A DNA stretch of 64,000 nt from Hyphomicrobium sp. (lineage in GTDB: Bacteria > Pseudomonadota > Alphaproteobacteria > Rhizobiales > Hyphomicrobiaceae), in contig JAEUME010000020.1 of the NCBI GenBank assembly GCA_016793445.1, forward strand, positions 186,001-250,000, in the 5' to 3' direction. This document shows positions 24,886 through 33,852 of the stretch, in pieces (within the stretch, counting starts at the first letter, position 1; each line of letters opens with the position of its first letter). A model generated the notes under the pieces. The model made no database searches, had not been told where the DNA came from, and worked only from the letters and a program-made list of their open reading frames with translations. A program made the translations under genes and the position numbers.

Positions 24886-25327
24886 CCGAAGCCACCATGG
24901 GTGATGAAGGGCAGTATGGTCTTGCCGGCAAGATCGGCGCCGGAGAGGAGCTGCGCATTGGGGCGGGCAGCGCCATGCCGCAGATCGGGAAGCCCAGAAA
25001 CAGCGTGGTCTGCCGCGACAGATCGGGCGTCGGCTCCAGCGGCAGAAGCGCGTCGCTGTCGCGCCAGCGCGTGGCCCAGGCGACCATGTTCTCGTAATCC
25101 TCGGGCCATGGATCGCGCGGGCGGATCTCGATCAGCTCGGCATCGAAGCTGCGCGACAGGTGGCCCGCAAGCATCCGCGTATTGTTGGATCGCGACAGGA
25201 AAACGACAGCGACCTGACCGTTGCCTTCGGCACGCGCCGCGCTCCTGGCCCAGCCCGCGGCCGCCGCGAGAGACGCGCCTTGCAGAAGGCGACGGCGGCT
25301 GAAGCCGGTGATGTCGGTCTCGCTCAT
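24886..25327 (-). pseudogene. Tat-exported flavodoxin-like gene, frameshifted and truncated
   Basis: The frame from 25327 has a Tat leader (FSRRRLLQGASLAAAAGWAR) and then a flavodoxin start: VAVVFLSRSNNTRMLAGHLS, a Trp-rich loop, and TLFLGFPICGMALPAPMRS. A frameshift near 24955-24965 moves the homology to LLSGADLAGKTILPFITHGG, and an IS630 fragment cuts off the C-terminus. The ATG overlaps the SDR stop, so both once formed an operon. Confidence 0.7.
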
Positions 25328-25650
25328 GGCTTCCCCGTATCCTGACCGTGGAAGAAATTTGCCGTAACACTGCCGTCGGTCAGGAAGTCGCTGCCGGCGA
25401 CGAAGCCGTCCTCCGGCCCCATGACCAGCGCGGCAAGGGCCGTGACCTCGTCAGGCGTGCCGGCGCGGCCAGCGGGCATCTTCCTCAGCATCGCCCGATA
25501 GAAACCGGCGCGTTCGCCATGAAGCTCGTTATGCGCCAGCGGGTCACGATGATGCCGGGGCTGATCACATTGATCCGCGCGCCGCGCCTGGCCCAGTCGA
25601 CCGCCTCGCCGCTCGGCAAGGACGATGGCGCGGCTCAAGCCCGTCGAGCA
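25324..25650 (-). pseudogene. Short-chain dehydrogenase 3' remnant
   Basis: C-terminal part of an SDR oxidoreductase. One frame reads SGEAVDWARRGARINVISPG (about 25600-25540); after a frameshift near 25505 another reads KMPAGRAGTPDEVTALAALV and GSDFLTDGSVT, the usual SDR end. The Rossmann and YxxxK parts are missing, replaced by an IS5-type transposase remnant from about 25645. Confidence 0.75.
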
Positions 25651-25851
25651 AGGCGCCCCAATCGCAAGAAGAAGTACCGCTGGAAGAAGGCGCTCTACCG
25701 AGAGCGGAACCGCGTCGAACGCTTCTTCAACAAACTGAAGAATTTCCGCCGCATCGCCACCCGCTATGACAAGCTCGGCGCCAACTTCTTCGCCTTTATC
25801 CAGCTTGCATCCATCCGCATTTTCTTGCGATCAATTGAGTCCACGCCCTAA
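25645..25851 (+). mobile_element. IS5-type transposase C-terminal fragment
   Basis: The frame NRKKKYRWKKALYRERNRVE, FFNKLKNFRRIATRYDK and FFAFIQLASIRIFLR is the C-terminus of an IS5-family (IS427-like) transposase, including the last catalytic Glu in YRERNRVE. About 65 codons remain and it ends in a normal stop at 25849-25851. The other half is not nearby. Confidence 0.8.
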
Positions 25852-26249
25852 ACATCGGCGGCTCGACGCGATTGGATTTCGGCCGGATGTTCGCGTATCC
25901 GCCCTTGCCGGCAAGTTCGCCATGAGACACCGAGCGTCCTGGCTATGCACGCGACCGGTGTCGCCCGTACCGGCATGAGGGCCCGCGATGGCATAATCGG
26001 GCGGTAGCGCGTCCGGTTCGATCTTCCGGACGCGTCACCCGCCTCGCCGATGTACGCTTCGTCAAGCCCAGTCCGCGAGTGCAGAGGCTTTTCAAAGCCT
26101 CAATTGTGCGGGTTCGACGTCGCTTCAAATTGGTATTAGGTTGAAGCGGTGCGCCTTTTGCAGGCGAAGTGCTCGATGCCGACAAAATACAACCCGATTG
26201 GATGGATGCTTTCGGAGGCCGTCGAAAGTTTATCGCGCGCGGAGCGTAT
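25852..26249. other. Gene-free stretch between IS5 and hsp20 remnants
   Basis: About 400 bp with no frame that resembles a protein. It is GC-rich, without obvious repeats. Confidence 0.4.
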
Positions 26250-26525
26250 GCAGAGGCAGTTTTTCCAGCTTCGTCCCTACGGCAGCGCGGGCACACCGAC
26301 ATGGGAACCGCCCCGTTGACGTGCTGGAGACGGAGGAGGAGCTGCTCATCACCGTCGCTTTGCCCGGCGTCGCGCCGGATCACGTGGAAGTCGTGATTGA
26401 AGATAGCGTGTTGCAGATTGCCGGCCATCGGGTGCTTCCGCCGGAGCTGCGCAACGCGGACATCCATCGCCTCGAACTGCCGCAGGGGCGGTTCGAGCGG
26501 CGAATTGCGGGACCGTTCTGTTCCC
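26250..26525 (+). pseudogene. Small heat-shock protein (Hsp20) remnant
   Basis: One frame (about 26250-26300) gives an N-terminal FFQLRPYGSAGTPTWEPP-type segment; after a frameshift near 26310 the alpha-crystallin domain continues with PVDVLETEEELLITVALPGV, APDHVEVVIEDSVLQIAGHR and LELPQGRFERRI. The C-terminal end of the domain and the IxI tail are replaced by a lon frame that starts at about 26530. Confidence 0.7.
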
Positions 26526-26529
26526 CGGA

Positions 26530-28472
26530 CTCGTCTTGTCACTGGCAGTGGGACGGCCGAAATCAATCGCGACTGTTCAGCAGGCGGTACGCGAAGAACG
26601 GCAGATCGGAGTCCTGCTGCAGCGAAACGGGGAAATCAACGATCCAGGACCGGATGATCTCTACCGGATCGGGACACTCGCGAATATCCTGCGTTACGTG
26701 ACTACCCCGGACGGCACACATCACATCGTGGTTCAGGGCGTGCAGCGCATTCGCATCCTCGATTTCTATCCCGGAACGCTCTTTCCTGCCGCTCGCGCCG
26801 TCCATATATCCGAACCCGACGCACGCTCGCCGGAAATCGAAGCGCGTTTTCTCAATCTGCAAAATCAGGCCATCGGGTTGCGCAGCTCCTCCCTCAGGCA
26901 CCACCGGGACTCATCACGGCCCTGCAGCAGACCACGTCGACCGGGGGCTGGCGGATCTGGCTGCGGGCACGATGGACATCCCGGCTCAGGACAAGCAGGC
27001 GATTCTCGAGACGATCGATCTTGCCGCACGGATAGATCGGATTTCCCGTCTGCTCGCCGAACGCATCGAGGTGTTGCGTCTTACCCAGGAGTTAGGACGC
27101 CAGACCAAGGCCGCCCTCGACGAGCGCCAGCGCGAGGCCGTCCTGCGCGAGCAGATGGCTGCGATCCAGCGACAGCTCGGGAGGGCGAGGGCAAGGCGCA
27201 GGAGGTTGCGGAACTCATCGAGGCCATCGCCAAGGCGAAGATGCCGGCGGACGTCGAGGCGCAGGCAAAGAAGGAGCTCAGCCGCTATCAGCGCCTGCCA
27301 GAGGCGGCTGGCGAGTCCGGTGTGATCCGCAACTACCTCGACTGGCTGATCGAGCTCCCATGGAGCTAGCCGGAGGAAAAGCCCATCGACATCGGCTCAG
27401 CGCGCCGCATCCTGGACGAGGACCATTTCGGCCTGGAAAAGATCAAGAGCCGCATTATCGAGTATCTCGCCGTTCGAAAGCTGGCGCCGCATGGGAAGGC
27501 CCCGATACTGTGCTTCGTCGGCCCGCCCGGGGTTGGCAAAACCTCGCTCGGGCAGTCCATCGCCCGGGCGATGGAGCGGGCGTTCGTTTGGGTCAGTCTC
27601 GGCGGTGTGCATGATGAGGCCGAGATCCGAGGACATCGCAGGACTTATGTCGGAGCGCTGCCGGGCAACATCATTCAGGCCGTCAAGAAAGCGGGCGCCC
27701 GAAACTGCGTGATGATGCTCGATGAGATCGACAAAAATGGGCCGCAGCATCCAGGGCGATCCGTCCGCAGCGATGCTTGAGGTTCCCGATCCCGAACAGA
27801 ACAGCACGTTTCGCGACAACTGCTGGGTGTACCCTTTGACTTAAGCCGCGTCGTCTTCATTGCCACCGCCAATATGCTCGATACGATTCCGGGCCCGTTG
27901 CGCGACCGAATGGGAGGTCATCAGCCTGACGGGCTATACGGAAAGCGAGAAGCTCCAGATCGCTCGCCGCTAGCTTGTCGGCCGGCAGCTCGCTGCCAAC
28001 GGGCTGAAGCCCGATCAGGTCGAGATCGACGATCAGGCTCTCATCGCCATCATTCGCGGCTATCGATCCGGCCCTGTTCGAGAAAAGCGACATCCACGTC
28101 CATGTTCCAGCCGGAGCGACGCCGAAAGACGGTCCGAGCGCAGGCGTTGCCATGTACACGGCGCTCGTCTCTGTCCTGACCGGCCGTACGGTCAGAAACG
28201 ACACTGCCATGACCGGCGAGATCTCGCTGCGAGGTCTTGTGCTGCCCGTAGGCGGTATCAAGGAGAAGGTTGTCGTGGCCGCGGCGGCTGGCATAACTCG
28301 CGTGATGCTTCCAGCGCGCAATCGCCGGGATTCCGACGACATTCCTGAGGATGCACGAAATCGCTTGAAGTTCATTTGGCTCGAACGCGTGGACGAGGCA
28401 ATCGCCGAAGCATTGGAGAAGGGGCCGGCCGAAGCACCCGCCCACACCAACCCGGTAGCCGCCGATCAATAG
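26530..28472 (+). pseudogene. lon: Lon-type ATP-dependent protease, multiply broken
   Basis: Lon homology runs across many frames: N-domain (SLAVGRPKSIATVQQAVREE; DDLYRIGTLANILRYVT), coiled region (ERIEVLRLTQELGRQTKAAL), an in-frame TAG after LIELPWS (about 27367), the AAA+ domain with Walker A GPPGVGKTS (about 27522-27548) and MMLDEIDK, then several frameshifts (27775-28080). The sensor/linker region of roughly 150 codons is missing before EKSDIHVHVPAG. The protease domain keeps the catalytic Ser in PKDGPSAG and Lys in GGIKEK and is open from about 28150 to the stop at 28472. It paired with hsp20 as a stress locus before decay. Confidence 0.85.
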
Positions 28473-28612
28473 AGCGGACGACCGCAAACGGGCTTCGTAA
28501 GGTTGATCTCGAAGGCGGCCCACCAGCATCAGCCGTCAGGTCGGTCGCATAACGAAGGGCCATGAGGAACCCCCGATTTTGCAGTTGCCCTCCACCACGC
28601 CTTCGGCGGCGG

Positions 28613-29473
28613 TTATTCGAATTCGACGCCCGCCTTTAGCCGGAAAATGGCGTCTTCGCTGTCGCCGGTCAGGCCGAATGCTCCGCCGATGCCGACGTGA
28701 AACTCGTCCTTGAAGTCGGCGCGCAAATTGACCCCGACGTACTGCTCTGTCTTGCTGCCGGCCAGGGTAAGTCCTTTGATCGAATCGCCGGCGCCGCCAA
28801 ACATCTCAAGTCCGAGCGTGAGTTTTTCGATTCGGCTGTCGGCCAGGTTTTCGAATCCAGGCCGAGAATCGGAGGCGCGGAAGAATGTGTAGTTCAAGCC
28901 GGTCACGTACCCGAAGGCCCAATGCCCGTTCTCCAGGTTGACCTCATGTATCGTGTTGAAAGCGACGTTGAGGTTGTTCGTGATGTCATGGCCGAGGATC
29001 AGCTTGGTTTCGAGTTCGTGCTCGCTGCCTTCTTCCTCTTCTTCCTCCTCGCCGTCAACGCGGCCTACGACGTCCCGGATATATCTGCTCTCGGATTTTT
29101 TGTAGAGGTATTCGGCATAGAGCACGGGATTGAGGAGCGTGTCCTCACGAAAGAGCCGCAAGCGGTTCTCCCAGCGAAAACTGCCGAATTCGTAGCTTTC
29201 ATCGTCTCCAAACGTCTTTGCGCCCTCGAGGTATAGGGCAGTGGCGAATAGGTCGGTAACGCTATACTCGACCTCAAGCATTTGCGCCGTGTAATTGGGC
29301 TCTCCGTTGCCTACGCGGCCGTAATCCGAGTAGACCTCGACTTCCGTGGTGCCCTGTTCTTCCATATGATGGTTATAAAGTACGAAATTGGCGCCTTGCC
29401 CTGCAAGCGCGGCCTCCGTGCCAACCAAGCTGATACCTGCCGCCGCGAGCACCAGCGCAGCAACGCGTCCCAT
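28613..29473 (-). CDS. Outer-membrane beta-barrel protein, unknown function
   Basis: A 286-residue protein: signal peptide (about 1-25, ending ALAG), then alternating hydrophobic/polar strands rich in Tyr, Phe and Gly and ending in a terminal aromatic/acidic strand (RLKAGVEFE), as expected for an outer-membrane barrel. A run of seven or more Glu (EEEEEEEG) sits in one loop. The start is put at 29473 because AGGAGG lies 6 nt upstream; an ATG 5 codons earlier overlaps that site. I do not recognise a named family. The gene is intact amid broken neighbours. Confidence 0.7.
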   Translation of the reverse strand: MGRVAALVLAAAGISLVGTEAALAGQGANFVLYNHHMEEQGTTEVEVYSDYGRVGNGEPNYTAQMLEVEYSVTDLFATALYLEGAKTFGDDESYEFGSFRWENRLRLFREDTLLNPVLYAEYLYKKSESRYIRDVVGRVDGEEEEEEEGSEHELETKLILGHDITNNLNVAFNTIHEVNLENGHWAFGYVTGLNYTFFRASDSRPGFENLADSRIEKLTLGLEMFGGAGDSIKGLTLAGSKTEQYVGVNLRADFKDEFHVGIGGAFGLTGDSEDAIFRLKAGVEFE

Positions 29474-29518
29474 AGCCTTCCTCCTCATAATATGCCGAGA
29501 TTCAAGGTCTCAGAATCA

Positions 29519-29548
29519 ACTTTTACGATAATTATATACGATAAAAGT
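29519..29548 (-). promoter_or_regulatory. AT-rich palindrome with -10 box for the barrel gene
   Basis: On the minus strand TATAAT lies at 29536-29531, about 60 nt before the barrel gene start. It is framed by the inverted repeat ACTTTTA (29519-29525) / TAAAAGT (29542-29548). The -35 is weak, which fits an activator- or alternative-sigma-dependent promoter. Confidence 0.45.
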
Positions 29549-30213
29549 ATATAATAAACACCGCCGATGTGTGATGGAGCGTTGGTGTGGCGGCTGGGCT
29601 ACATTGCTCCAGGAGTCGTGCCGGCCTGGCTCTTGCATTGATTACTTGACGGCGGATCCCCTGAAATTTCGGCCAGCAAGCCATGGCTTCCGAACACGAC
29701 TATTACGCCCTATATCGAATAGTTCCTCGCGCCGACGCTCAAGCGAAGCGAGATCGTCGTTCGATATAAGAAGCACGACAAAACTAAAGATTGGAACCGT
29801 TCCACGATTCCCTCAAAACCGGAACAGCTCTAATCTTACTATGTCACGAAAAGCATGAGGCCGTTACGTCTCGCTTCCGCATGCAGCATGGACATCGCGG
29901 CAGTTCGTTGGCCAGCGCAACGGCGATCACGGTTCGGAGCGTGGATATCGAGTTGGGCGTGTGACGCTCAGGGCGCAGGGTCGGCGCCGCGCGGGCGGTA
30001 GTGTACGCGGCGGTGAGAAAGTAGGCCATTGGAGCGGCGGCATGGTGCTGCTGCGTGGCGGAGTAAAACCCGGCCGCTGGATAGGCTGCCTGATGTCGCT
30101 GCCGCCGCAGTGGCGTTGGCGCAGCCTGTGGATCGATCACATTGTTGCAACCCGGTGTCCGCGGCTCGCGGCATGGCCCTTCAATCGGCCCCGCGAGACG
30201 TGGCCTTGCGGTG
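29549..30213. other. Gene-free stretch, about 660 bp
   Basis: No supported gene. The left part is AT-rich promoter sequence of the barrel gene; the rest is GC-rich, with short frames that look like chance. The missing 5' part of the CDF transporter would have been here but is not recognisable. Confidence 0.4.
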
Positions 30214-30606
30214 ATCGGTCTGTCGCTCCGCGTGAGGGCGACGGCGGCTTTTTTCAAGGGTGTCACGCTGGGACTGATGGGCTTGTGGGTGCTCGGTTCA
30301 ACCGTGTGGCACGCGCTCGTGCTCGGCGTGCCGCGCGCCGAGGTCATGGGTTTGATCGGCTTTCTAGCGCTCGCTGCCAACATGACAAGCGTCTTGATCC
30401 TGCTCAAGTACAAGGACGGTGATGCCAATGTAGGAGCAGCGGAACCGCTTGGCCCGACGTGATCGTGGCGACGATCCTCGCATTCTTATTTTTACAATCT
30501 GCGACGACGATTCTGCGCCAGGCGCTTGTCGAGCGGCGCGTGGCATTGGGTAACCAGACGGAGATGGTCTCCGCCTCGGCGTGTACCAGTACGAGGATAG
30601 GTCAAT
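30214..30606 (+). pseudogene. Cation diffusion facilitator (CDF/CzcD-type) remnant
   Basis: One frame reads FFKGVTLGLMGLWVLGSTVW, PRAEVMGLIGFLALAANMTS and LLKYKDGDANV, the central helices of a CDF metal exporter. After a deletion near 30445 another frame continues PDVIVATILAFLFLQSATTI and LRQALVER. The 5' half with the first metal-site HxxxD and the C-terminal cytosolic domain are absent. Confidence 0.75.
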
Positions 30607-31195
30607 GATCAACACAACAAAGGCGGCGACAGCCGCAGTCCTGCTGGCAATGACGGCAACCATTTCACTGGCCCAGGGCCAACAATCGGGTCAGCAAATG
30701 CCGATGATGGGCCAAGGCATGGGAATGGGCGGACAGAACATGATGGGCATGGGAATGATGGGCGGCTGTACGACGATGGGTGGCAACATGGGCATGATGG
30801 GGCCGGGCATGCAGGGAATGATGGGTCCCGGGATGATGGGTCAGGGAATGGGACCCAGCATGATGATGGGCATGGGTCCCATGATGGAAGGTCGTCTGGC
30901 CTACCTCAAGGCTGAACTCGGCATCTCAGATGCGCAGGCAGCGGCTTGGGACGGCTACGTGAGCGCGGTCAAGGCTCGCGGCGATGCCATGCAAAGCATG
31001 CACGCGACGATGATGAAGGCGATGCAGGGCGGTACGGCCATTGACCGTATGAACGCCCATACAACGGCTATGCAGAGCATGATGGACAGCATGAACGCGC
31101 TCAAGCCAGTGACCGAAGCGCTCTACAAGGTTCTAAATGACGACCAGAAGAAGAAGGCCGACGTGCTGCTGGGCATGGGCTGCTGCATGATGTGA
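30605..31195 (+). CDS. Methionine-rich periplasmic protein, Spy/LTXXQ-like
   Basis: A 196-residue exported protein with a signal peptide ending near SLAQG. Residues about 33-95 contain around 26 Met among Gly, Gln and Pro (repeats such as MMGPGM and GMGMGG). The helical second half (YLKAELGISDAQAAAWDGYV, MQSMMDSMNALKPVTEAL, DDQKKKADVLLG) resembles the LTXXQ/Spy fold, and it ends GCCMM. Met-rich stretches of this kind bind Cu(I) or Ag(I). The start at 30605 follows GAGGATAGGTCA. A periplasmic copper buffer or chaperone is the likeliest role. Downstream follow DUF302 and SHOCT genes at 3 and 11 bp. Confidence 0.8.
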   Translation: MINTTKAATAAVLLAMTATISLAQGQQSGQQMPMMGQGMGMGGQNMMGMGMMGGCTTMGGNMGMMGPGMQGMMGPGMMGQGMGPSMMMGMGPMMEGRLAYLKAELGISDAQAAAWDGYVSAVKARGDAMQSMHATMMKAMQGGTAIDRMNAHTTAMQSMMDSMNALKPVTEALYKVLNDDQKKKADVLLGMGCCMM

Positions 31196-31198
31196 GGA

Positions 31199-31588
31199 AT
31201 GATGAGTTATTATTTCAGCAAGGTTCTGTCTCTGAGCTTTGACGAGGCCGTCGATCGCGTAACCCAGACGCTCAAAGGTCAGGGCTTCGGCGTGATCACG
31301 GAGATCGACGTGACTCAGACGCTCAAAGCCAAGATTGGCGTCGATTTCCGGCCGTACCGCATCCTGGGCGCGTGTAACCCAACACTCGCCCACGAGGCGC
31401 TCAAACTCGAGGACAAGGTCGGTACCATGCTTCCCTGCAACGTCATCGTGCAAGAGCTGGGGCCCGGACGAATTGAGGTGGCGGCAATTGATCCTGTGGC
31501 GTCGATGGCCGCCATCGACAACCCTGCGCTCCTGGAGAAGGCGGCCATCGTTCGAGGGCAGCTGGAGAAAGTGATCTCGTTATTGTAA
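31199..31588 (+). CDS. DUF302 family protein
   Basis: A 129-residue cytosolic protein of the DUF302 family: YYFSKVLSLSFDEAVDRVTQ, LKGQGFGVITEIDVTQTLK, YRILGACNPTLAHEAL and MLPCNVIVQE are the conserved blocks. The function is unknown; such genes often sit near metal or sulfur genes. It follows the Met-rich protein by 3 bp, so cotranscription is near certain. The two Cys (GACNP, MLPCNV) are family-typical. Confidence 0.9.
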   Translation: MMSYYFSKVLSLSFDEAVDRVTQTLKGQGFGVITEIDVTQTLKAKIGVDFRPYRILGACNPTLAHEALKLEDKVGTMLPCNVIVQELGPGRIEVAAIDPVASMAAIDNPALLEKAAIVRGQLEKVISLL

Positions 31589-31599
31589 GGCAGCCGGGA

Positions 31600-31914
31600 A
31601 TGCGTCACATGTTTTGGCTTGTTGGAGGGGCATCGCTAGTAGCGGTCACTGCCGCGCCAGCAAGGGCGCAAATTGGCCCCATGCATGACCGGGCCTATGG
31701 CCGGGGATTGCCACCATGGAGTGGCCCGTTCGGGCTGGTCATTTTTGCGTTCGTCATCATCGGATTTGTCACTGTCCTCTGCTGGCTATTAGGCGGCAAC
31801 AATCGCAATGTGAGTTCCCGATCGTCAGCGCTGGAAATACTTCAAGAGCGGTATGCCCGAGGCGAAATGAGTCACGAGGAATTCGAACAGCGCCGCCGCG
31901 ATTTAGCTGGCTAG
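31600..31914 (+). CDS. SHOCT-domain membrane protein
   Basis: A 104-residue protein with a signal peptide or first helix (1-24), a second helix (about 45-67, ending WLLGG) and a C-terminal SHOCT motif ALEILQERYARGEMSHEEFE. SHOCT modules are short oligomerisation elements. Third gene of the Met-rich/DUF302 operon; role unknown. Confidence 0.88.
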   Translation: MRHMFWLVGGASLVAVTAAPARAQIGPMHDRAYGRGLPPWSGPFGLVIFAFVIIGFVTVLCWLLGGNNRNVSSRSSALEILQERYARGEMSHEEFEQRRRDLAG

Positions 31915-32204
31915 CGATGTCGGATGATCGAAAACGCAGATGCGGATTCAGCTACGCCCCTCTATGTCCGCTTCCGCCGCGACGTGACACGCACCTGACG
32001 GGTTCGTCTCGTCCTGGGCCGACGCGGACTAACGGCGTTCGATTTTCTAAGTCCGGTGTTGAAGGTCAAGCTTCCGAACGGCGAAAACGCACGAGGAATT
32101 TCCGCTAGCTAATTTGAACCGGTCGTGACGGGCGGGAATCACTGCGGTAGAAATTGACTCGAAGGCGCCAACCAGATTGGTGTCGAATATGGTCGTTGGC
32201 ATAT
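31915..32204. other. Gene-free stretch before the ars remnants
   Basis: About 290 bp without a credible frame. The missing 5' part of the ACR3 gene is not detectable here. Confidence 0.4.
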
Positions 32205-32641
32205 ATCATGGTGCGGATCCGCGAGTGGCCGTAGTCTTCCTTATGGCCCTGCTATCCACGCTCGTTCTGCTGTTTGGGTTTCAGGGAGAGCAGATCCTTT
32301 CTCAGCCGCTCATCATCGCGATGTTGGCTGTACCGATCCTCATCCAGGTCTATTTCAACTCTGGTTTGGCCTACCTGCTTAATCGATCGACTGGCGAGAC
32401 ACACAGTGTTGCTGTCCCTCAGCGCTGATAGGCGCCAGCAACTTCTTCGAATTGGCTGTGGCGGCGGCTATCAGCTTGTTCGGGTTCAACTCGGGCGCGG
32501 CGCTGGCCACCGTTGTCGGTGTTTTGATCGAAGTTCCCGTAATGCTCTGTCCGTGGTGAAGATCGTGAACGCCACACAGAGTTGGTATGAAGCTGGGGGT
32601 GCCGTGCGAGATCGTGTGGCAGCACAGAAGGCTCAAGTTTA
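32205..32641 (+). pseudogene. Arsenite efflux permease ACR3 remnant
   Basis: C-terminal third of an ACR3 permease in three frames: LVLLFGFQGEQILSQPLIIA and LIQVYFNSGLAYLLNR (to about 32415); then SALIGASNFFELAVAAAISL and LATVVGVLIEVPVM (about 32418-32550); then LSVVKIVNATQSWYEAGGAV (to a stop near 32641). Two single-base frame changes and loss of the first seven or so helices disable it. arsC follows 4 bp later. Confidence 0.85.
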
Positions 32642-32645
32642 GCGC

Positions 32646-33068
32646 ATGTCGATCGTCATCTATCACAATCCAAAGTGCGGCACGTCGCGGAATACACTCG
32701 CCATGATCCGGCAATCCGGAGAGGAGCCAGAAGTCGTTGAATATCTCAAATCTCCGCCTTCACGAGAGCGCTTGGCCCAGCTTATCCGGCTCATGAGCAT
32801 CCGCCCGCGCGATCTCCTCCGACGCAAAGGGACACCCTACGAGGAACTTGGTCTCGATGATCCAAAGTTGAGCGATGACCAGATCATCGATTTCATGATT
32901 GCGCATCCGATTCTGATCAACCGGCCAATCGTGGTGACATCAAAGGGGGCACGGCTGTGCCGTCCGTCCGAGGCCGTGCTCGACATACTGCCCAACCCCA
33001 ACATCGGTCCGTTTATCAAAGAAGACGGCGAGGTCATCATCGACGAGAAGGGAATTCGGCGTGTCTGA
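32646..33068 (+). CDS. arsC: Glutaredoxin-dependent arsenate reductase ArsC
   Basis: A 140-residue cytosolic enzyme that reduces arsenate to arsenite using glutathione/glutaredoxin. It has the catalytic Cys-11 in HNPKCGTSRNT and the Arg triad region (RPRDLLRRKG; NRPIVVTSKGARLCRP). Length and motifs are normal, so it is probably functional. Its partners on both sides (ACR3, arsH) are broken, so arsenite made here would need an exporter elsewhere. Confidence 0.93.
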   Translation: MSIVIYHNPKCGTSRNTLAMIRQSGEEPEVVEYLKSPPSRERLAQLIRLMSIRPRDLLRRKGTPYEELGLDDPKLSDDQIIDFMIAHPILINRPIVVTSKGARLCRPSEAVLDILPNPNIGPFIKEDGEVIIDEKGIRRV

Positions 33069-33852
33069 ACTCGATCTGTCACTTCCAAACGTGAAGGCCG
33101 ACGCTCTGCACCTGCCAGATCCTCGCGCATTGAGCGCGGTTCTACGCTCGACGCATAAGCCTCGCATCCTGCTTCTATATGGGTCCCTTCGTCCACGTTC
33201 TTACAGTCGACTACTGACCTTCGAGGCGGCGCGTCTTCTCGAACATCTCGGAGCGGAGACTCGCATTTTTGATCCGAGCGGTCTGCCATTGCCCGATGAC
33301 GCGGCTGAAACCCATCCCAAGGTACAGGAGCTACGTGATCTCGTGGCTTGATCCGAGGGGCAAGTTTGGTGCTCGCCGGAGCGACATGGGTCGATGACCG
33401 GGATTATGAAGGCGCAAATTGACTGGATACCGCTGAACTCAGGAGCGGTGCGGCCCACCCAGGGCAAGACCCTCGCAGTGATGCAGGTGAGCGGCGGCTC
33501 TCAGTCCTTTAACGCTGTGAATCAGTTGCGCCTTCTTGGCCGCTGGATGCGGATGCTCACGATCCCGAACCAGTCCTCTGTGGCGAAAGCCTTCCAAGAA
33601 TTCGATGAAGCGGGCCGCATGAAACCGTCGTCGTATTACGACCGAGTTGTGGACGTCATGGAAGAACTCATGAAGTTCACGCTGCTCACGCGGGATGTCG
33701 CCCCCTATCTCACGGATCGCTACAGCGAGCGTATTGAGTCCGCTGCTGAGTTATCGGCAAGGGTCAACCTACCAGCGACCGCGGCAGTCGCGGAGCCCGC
33801 CACATGGCCTTGTGGATGCGCCCCAGACTGTTGTGCGGCGTCGCCACAATAA
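33061..33852 (+). pseudogene. arsH: arsH with a single premature TGA
   Basis: NADPH-dependent FMN reductase of arsenic operons, 263 codons in one unbroken frame apart from TGA at 33349-33351 (codon 97). The sequence around it reads RDLVA-stop-SEGQVWCSPERHGSM, where the family (from memory) has Trp; TGG to TGA is one base. All other ArsH blocks are present: ILLLYGSLRPRSYSRLLTFE, GIMKAQIDWIPL, GKTLAVMQVSGGSQSFNAVN and LTIPNQSSVAKAFQEFDEAG. GTG start overlaps arsC by 8 bp. A Cys-rich end (CGCAPDCCA) may bind metal. Either a recent null allele or a read error. Confidence 0.85.

Noticed and set aside
24002..28472. CRISPR array associated with the cas3 fragment
   Set aside because: I looked for 25-40-bp repeats at regular spacing in and around the graveyard and saw none.
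29571..29858. Plus-strand frame downstream of the AT-rich promoter
   Set aside because: No ribosome site, no similarity, composition like non-coding DNA.
33349..33351. TGA in arsH read as selenocysteine
   Set aside because: The family residue here is Trp, not Cys, and I saw no convincing bacterial SECIS hairpin; a point mutation or read error is simpler.
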